From Ruminococcus sp. (GTDB lineage Bacteria; Bacillota; Clostridia; Oscillospirales; Ruminococcaceae): 8,391 nt of DNA. Below, piece by piece: positions 5,126-8,391 of this stretch. How positions within the stretch are numbered: position 1 is the stretch's first letter; every line of letters starts with the position of its first letter. The notes beneath the pieces were generated by a model. It was given only the letters and a program-made list of their open reading frames with translations, ran no database searches and was not told the origin of the DNA. The position numbers were made by a program, and so were the translations under genes. The DNA lies in contig DNLQ01000098.1 of the NCBI GenBank assembly GCA_003488415.1, forward strand, positions 6,446 to 14,836. Reading direction: 5' to 3'.

Positions 5126-7384
5126 TTATTTCTTTCCTGCTATCGCTCTGTCGTAATACTCGTGAGTCATATAGATCCATACACGGCCGTCAAGCTGATC
5201 GTAAAGCACGTAGTCACGGTCAAGGATCGGCTTGAAAGCATTTGCTACATCTCCGTTTCCGAATACATAACAATCGTACTTGTCAGCATTGTCTATATAT
5301 CCTTCCTCAGCATGAACGTCCTCTGTCTTGATACAGTAGATCACATCACGGTATGCCATATGCGGCAGGAGATAATGTTCAGTCGATACCCTTGCATCCT
5401 CAGGAACGGACTTGAGCATTGCATCAAGGTCGTCATAGTAAGCCTGATTGTTCTTGTATGTGTCGATGTATCCGGCATGACCGGAGAAGAGTCCGAATGA
5501 CATTATCATTGCTGCGGAACCCATAGCTATCGGGAGTATGCGCTTCTTTGAAGCACCCATGTCGTCAAGATTGATGATGCACAGATACAGAAGGAGCACG
5601 CTTGGTCCGAGGATATACTGGAAACCGATGTCAGCTGCATAACCGTAGCCTGTACCTATGACAAGGTTCATTATAACGAATGGGAGCATCAGCAGGAAAC
5701 GGTGTACCTTCTTGGTGAAGAAGGGTATTCCCAGCATCGGCAGCATGACCTCAAGGAAGAAGGTAAGAGTGTCCTTGTGATTAAGGTTTCCATTATCTAT
5801 TGATGCCCTGTGCGTGATGAAGGTGCTGAAGAAGTAACCCGGATCCATAAGCACGTTTTTAGCTACCTCTCCCAATCCGCCGTTGTAGTCGATCATAAGC
5901 AGACCGAATCTGGTGGATGTCATCATCTGTCCGTCGCCATGCTTGGTCAGCCAGTTTGTTATGAATACCATGTATACAAGACTCAGTGCGGATATGATAA
6001 TTCCGTGGAAACGCTTTCTGCTGCCCTTGTTAGCGAAGAAGTAGTACATCAGTATACATACAACGTACAGAGGAGCATCCTCCTTGACTATGCAGACAAG
6101 CACTGACATGATGTATATCATAACTGTCTTTCTGCCGTCAATTGCCCAGAGCAGCCACATAAGAAGTGTGGGCAGGAAGGCGTTCTCGTGGAACTCGTAG
6201 TAGCACGGTCCGATGAGACCTGTGCAGAAGCTGTATGCAGCACACATGAAGATAAGAGTCAGTCCACGCATATTGTGGCGGCGTGCGATAAGGAATGCAG
6301 GGATCACTCCGCCCATTGACAGCACAGCCTGTGCCACCAAGAGCGTGTCCTCACTGGGGAATAACTTCATTACAGGAACAAGTGCATAATAGATGTATGA
6401 TGAGTGTATAAAGAAATGTGACAGCACCTTGTCACGTTCGCAGGTAGTTACTGCTGTAAGGTTGGATGTAAGTGAATGGTACATCTGGACAAAGATACCA
6501 AAGTCAAAGCAGGAGCTGCAGAAAGTCCTGTGGCGGAGTACTGTGGTCACGGCAATAAATATGCACACCAGTGTTCCGACTGCCATTGAGATGATGAAGC
6601 ACAGCCATGCCGGCATTTTCCGGAACAGCGTTTTCCTGCCCAGCTTTCCGGCACAGTAGGCTATGAACACACAGGAGATCAGCGTTACTCCCATGCTGAG
6701 GTTGAAATCCGCAGTCCGCCAGACAGTCTCGACCGCAAAGAAAAGAGTTGCACCTATACCGAGAAGCGGATCTGCGATCTTCATTTTCTTCGGAAGCACT
6801 GCATAAATGCCTGTAAGCAGTATGAATATGCCAAATATCAGAAGAGCGGTGATCTTGCCGTCGATGTGTTCGATATATTCTCTCCAGGCACTTACTGCTC
6901 TTATGTTTTCATCAGTCCTCAGCACATGAGAGTTATAGCCTGACACCAGGAAGTAAGCTGCCAGGAATCTCGGCAGAGCCATATCCGGTATGCCGAAGTG
7001 TCCCAGGAAGTTTGCTGCCTTTTCAGCGGCAGCTCCGATAAAACTCTTTTTTGCTTCCGGATCAGCGTATACCGGCTCGCCGTCATCACCGGTCTCGGGA
7101 AAGCCGTCCTTTCCCAGTTTCAGTATCCTGCCGGTCTCTTCCATTACAGGCTCACCGTTTTCGTCAGTCACCGGTTCACCGTTTTCGTCCAGCTTTTGCT
7201 TTTTCTCACGAAAAGGAACGTATACCGGTTCTTCGTCCTTGCCCGGTTCTTTCAGAAGGACCTTCTCAGGCTCTGCCGGAACAGCAGCATCTTCCTCTTT
7301 TCCGGGACTGTTTTCCAGCTCAGCCGGAGATATATCTTTTACGCTCTCCTTTTTTTCAACAGGAGCGTTTTTCTTTTTGCTCAT
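5126..7384 (-). CDS. DUF2079 family polytopic membrane protein with acidic N-terminal extension
   Basis: The product has 752 residues. Residues 1-115 are hydrophilic, rich in Lys, Glu and Pro, with near-repeats of the form DENGEPV (66-72, 74-80, and a looser DDGEPVY at 100-106); this part should be cytoplasmic. From about 135 onward some 12-14 hydrophobic helices follow, then a soluble C-terminal tail (about 640-752). Family landmarks are FDFGIFVQMYHSL (293-305), a lone conserved-looking LSHFFIHSS (321-329), YYEFHENAFLPTLLMW (395-410) and VKEDAPLYV (433-441). DUF2079 proteins are thought to adopt a GT-C glycosyltransferase fold; the substrate is unknown, and catalysis is an inference. The start is firm: GGAGGT at 7391-7396, six nt before the ATG. 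It has its own consensus promoter and terminator, so it is probably monocistronic. No frameshift is seen. Confidence 0.88.
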   Translation of the reverse strand: MSKKKNAPVEKKESVKDISPAELENSPGKEEDAAVPAEPEKVLLKEPGKDEEPVYVPFREKKQKLDENGEPVTDENGEPVMEETGRILKLGKDGFPETGDDGEPVYADPEAKKSFIGAAAEKAANFLGHFGIPDMALPRFLAAYFLVSGYNSHVLRTDENIRAVSAWREYIEHIDGKITALLIFGIFILLTGIYAVLPKKMKIADPLLGIGATLFFAVETVWRTADFNLSMGVTLISCVFIAYCAGKLGRKTLFRKMPAWLCFIISMAVGTLVCIFIAVTTVLRHRTFCSSCFDFGIFVQMYHSLTSNLTAVTTCERDKVLSHFFIHSSYIYYALVPVMKLFPSEDTLLVAQAVLSMGGVIPAFLIARRHNMRGLTLIFMCAAYSFCTGLIGPCYYEFHENAFLPTLLMWLLWAIDGRKTVMIYIMSVLVCIVKEDAPLYVVCILMYYFFANKGSRKRFHGIIISALSLVYMVFITNWLTKHGDGQMMTSTRFGLLMIDYNGGLGEVAKNVLMDPGYFFSTFITHRASIDNGNLNHKDTLTFFLEVMLPMLGIPFFTKKVHRFLLMLPFVIMNLVIGTGYGYAADIGFQYILGPSVLLLYLCIINLDDMGASKKRILPIAMGSAAMIMSFGLFSGHAGYIDTYKNNQAYYDDLDAMLKSVPEDARVSTEHYLLPHMAYRDVIYCIKTEDVHAEEGYIDNADKYDCYVFGNGDVANAFKPILDRDYVLYDQLDGRVWIYMTHEYYDRAIAGKK
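7152..7189. repeat. Short direct repeat in the DUF2079 N-terminus
   Basis: The 14-mer TCACCGTTTTCGTC occurs at 7152-7165 and 7176-7189, a 24-bp period equal to eight codons. It encodes the doubled DENGEPV peptide. The identical codons point to a fairly recent in-frame duplication. Confidence 0.85.
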
Positions 7385-7425
7385 GTTTGTACCTCCGTTC
7401 TTAATGACATTATAAGACAGTTTAT

Positions 7426-7454
7426 ATTATAACAGATACTGCACTAAGTGTCAA
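7426..7454 (-). promoter_or_regulatory. Perfect-consensus SigA promoter for the DUF2079 gene
   Basis: TTGACA (7449-7454), a 17-bp spacer and TATAAT (7426-7431) on the minus strand match the consensus in every position, with TGT before the -10 adding an extended element. Transcription would start near 7419. A second TATAAT lies 17 bp further downstream (7409-7414) without a matching -35 box. Confidence 0.88.
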
Positions 7455-7459
7455 GATAA

Positions 7460-7483
7460 AAAGGCTCCCTTACGGAAGCCTTT
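7460..7483 (-). terminator. Intrinsic terminator of the four-helix membrane protein gene
   Basis: Read leftwards, AAAGGCTTCC and GGGAGCCTTT form a 10-bp stem with one G-U pair and a GTAA (GNRA) loop, followed by further Ts and TATC. It starts 16 nt after the stop codon and ends about five bp before the -35 box of the next promoter. Confidence 0.85.
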
Positions 7484-7499
7484 GCCTGTAAAAAACTGT

Positions 7500-8009
7500 T
7501 CATTTCTCTGCCGGCTCACCTTCCCGGCAGCGCTCTTTCAGCGGCAGGTAGGAGATCATCGCAGTGAACAGCACCCATATCCCGGTATAGAGTATCACAG
7601 GTATGATACAGGTAAATCTTGTGAGAAGCAGGCTGACTGCAACTGCCGCAGCCGTGATGCCTATGAAAAGATACTTTGCCGCATTCACCTCAGTAATATC
7701 AGTCACCGTGCTTTTACGGAAAGCCGTAAAACGGAAGATCGTATTGAATATGACGCTGACCGCTGTGATAAATGTGAAGCTGATAAGCAGTATAACGAAT
7801 CCGAGGAAGGAGTTGAAGCTGTCGCCGATAAGCCTTACCAAGCCTGTGAAATCAGAGCCGTCTGCAATGACATTATCAGCCTCGGATGTATCTATGATGT
7901 GACCTGTGCCGCTGATATAAAGACCGTTTGCAAATACTGCGGTGAAGTATCCGAGGATGCCGAGTATTACGGCAAATGCTGCAAGTCTCAATATGCTTCT
8001 TGTTTTCAT
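7500..8009 (-). CDS. Small four-helix membrane protein of unknown function
   Basis: I do not recognise this family. The chosen start, ATG at 8007-8009, gives 169 residues. Hydrophobic segments lie near 8-28, 67-92, 113-130 and 134-153. Between the first two is a polar loop (about 29-62, with GTGHIIDTSEADNVIADGSD), and a basic loop FRFTAFRK lies near 92-99. The C-terminus is short and charged. The start is preferred because GGGAGG ends five nt before it and the N-terminus MKTRSILRLAAFAVILG is typical of a membrane insertion signal. A GTG at 8121-8123 in the same frame overlaps the upstream stop codon and would add 38 unconvincing residues. No clear promoter precedes it, so it may be cotranscribed with the solute-binding protein gene. 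It has its own terminator. Confidence 0.72.
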   Translation of the reverse strand: MKTRSILRLAAFAVILGILGYFTAVFANGLYISGTGHIIDTSEADNVIADGSDFTGLVRLIGDSFNSFLGFVILLISFTFITAVSVIFNTIFRFTAFRKSTVTDITEVNAAKYLFIGITAAAVAVSLLLTRFTCIIPVILYTGIWVLFTAMISYLPLKERCREGEPAEK

Positions 8010-8032
8010 ATTACCCTCCCTCTGAAGCAGCA

Positions 8033-8078
8033 GAGCCGCTTCGCTTGACTCTGTAAACAGTATACAGCGAAACGGCTC
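8033..8078 (-). other. Intergenic mRNA hairpin between the solute-binding protein and membrane protein genes
   Basis: Arms 8033-8045 and 8066-8078 pair over 13 bp. Position 8039/8072 is a C-A mismatch on the plus strand but a G-U pair in the minus-strand RNA, so the stem is complete only in the transcript of these genes. The 20-nt loop can form a small inner stem (CTG/CAG). No T-run follows, so it is not a normal terminator; it may stabilise or tune the upstream message. Confidence 0.6.
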
Positions 8079-8108
8079 GGAGAGCAATATGTTGTTTGTA
8101 ACTTGGTA

Positions 8109-8124
8109 AGTGACAGATGTCACT
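8109..8124. repeat. Inverted repeat at the end of the solute-binding protein gene
   Basis: AGTGACA and TGTCACT are perfect 7-bp arms around a GA centre, overlapping the TGA stop of the solute-binding protein (8120-8122). Size and symmetry resemble an operator, but no promoter is visible next to it. Confidence 0.4.
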
Positions 8125-8391
8125 GCTTTTCGCTTATAAGTATCTCTGCCCGGTTCTGGATGCGTCCGGCAGCCTCCTCAGCGGAGATAGCTCCGGCGAA
8201 GTACTCGCCTGCCTCCTCCTCAATGATACCCCAGAGTGAGGAATCGAAGTTATTTTCAATGCTCCGGCAGGAGAGGATGTAGTCCCTTATCATATCAGCC
8301 TCCTCCTTTGTCTGCGGCGGGAACTCCTTTCCGGAGGCGGAATGCTGCACTCCCACTTCACTGTATACGTTCTTCTCAAAGATCTCTTTAA
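8120..8391 (-). CDS. C-terminal end of an extracellular solute-binding protein, sugar ABC transporter type (5' end outside window)
   Basis: The frame is open from the window edge to the TGA at 8120-8122, giving 89 residues of a longer protein. Any apparent start inside, such as the GTG near 8356, is only an internal codon, because the frame continues upstream without a stop. The end of the chain, with SLWGIIEEEAGEYFAGAISAEEAAGRIQNRAEILISEKQ, matches the usual close of family 1 solute-binding lipoproteins: a helix with EEA..YF.G, then S.EEAA..IQNR and a final E near the C-terminus. Such proteins deliver mono- or oligosaccharides to a membrane permease. The ligand cannot be read from this piece. 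Permease genes are not seen; they may lie upstream, outside the window. Confidence 0.78.
   Translation of the reverse strand, partial: KEIFEKNVYSEVGVQHSASGKEFPPQTKEEADMIRDYILSCRSIENNFDSSLWGIIEEEAGEYFAGAISAEEAAGRIQNRAEILISEKQ

Noticed and set aside
6990..7432. Three overlapping plus-strand open frames opposite the DUF2079 N-terminus
   Set aside because: They mirror the low-complexity Lys/Glu/Pro codons of the real gene and lack ribosome sites; products are Ser/Phe-rich and unlike any protein.
8010..8123. A longer start (GTG at 8121-8123) for the four-helix membrane protein, overlapping the upstream stop
   Set aside because: The 38 extra residues look non-coding and contain the intergenic hairpin, whereas the ATG at 8007-8009 has a strong ribosome site and begins a normal membrane signal.

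Overview
The window looks like chromosomal DNA of a plant-fibre-degrading Ruminococcus or close relative (Oscillospiraceae, Bacillota). The strongest clue is the C-terminal dockerin of the large pectinase: an NANCD-type first repeat and an expanded, atypical second repeat, in the style seen in R. albus and R. flavefaciens. Consensus vegetative promoters, strong AGGAGG ribosome sites and compact GC-rich hairpin terminators fit the same group. The species cannot be fixed from the sequence alone.

Layout. Five of six genes read leftwards. At 1-836 is the 5' part of a class A penicillin-binding protein (glycosyltransferase 51 domain), cut by the window edge. Divergent from it, 1069-1407 encodes a small membrane-anchored protein with a BofC C-terminal-like domain. 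It converges on the main gene of the window, 1448-4771, and the two 3' ends share a 40-bp gap holding one hairpin terminator. That gene encodes a secreted multi-domain enzyme: signal peptide, pectin methylesterase (CE8), a small Fn3-like module, pectate lyase (PL1), an unassigned beta-sandwich module and a dockerin. A 354-bp gap follows with its promoter, its leader and the terminator of the next gene. At 5126-7384 is a DUF2079 polytopic membrane protein (GT-C-like) with an acidic, repeat-containing N-terminal extension and a perfect-consensus promoter. Then come a terminator, a small four-helix membrane protein of unknown function (7500-8009), an intergenic mRNA hairpin, and the C-terminal end of a sugar-type ABC transporter solute-binding protein (8120-8391, 5' end outside the window).

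How they work together. The pectinase joins two successive steps in one chain: the esterase strips methyl groups from homogalacturonan and the lyase cleaves the resulting polygalacturonate. The dockerin would tether the enzyme to a cohesin scaffold. The solute-binding protein might serve oligosaccharide uptake, but its ligand is not visible here. The other genes have their own promoters or terminators, so the window reads as neighbouring housekeeping and accessory genes rather than one pectin operon. I found no CRISPR array, tRNA, rRNA, insertion sequence or phage gene. The most unusual regulatory feature is a strong Shine-Dalgarno sequence near the 5' end of the pectinase mRNA with no start codon behind it, resembling the STAB-SD mRNA-stabilising elements of Bacillus.
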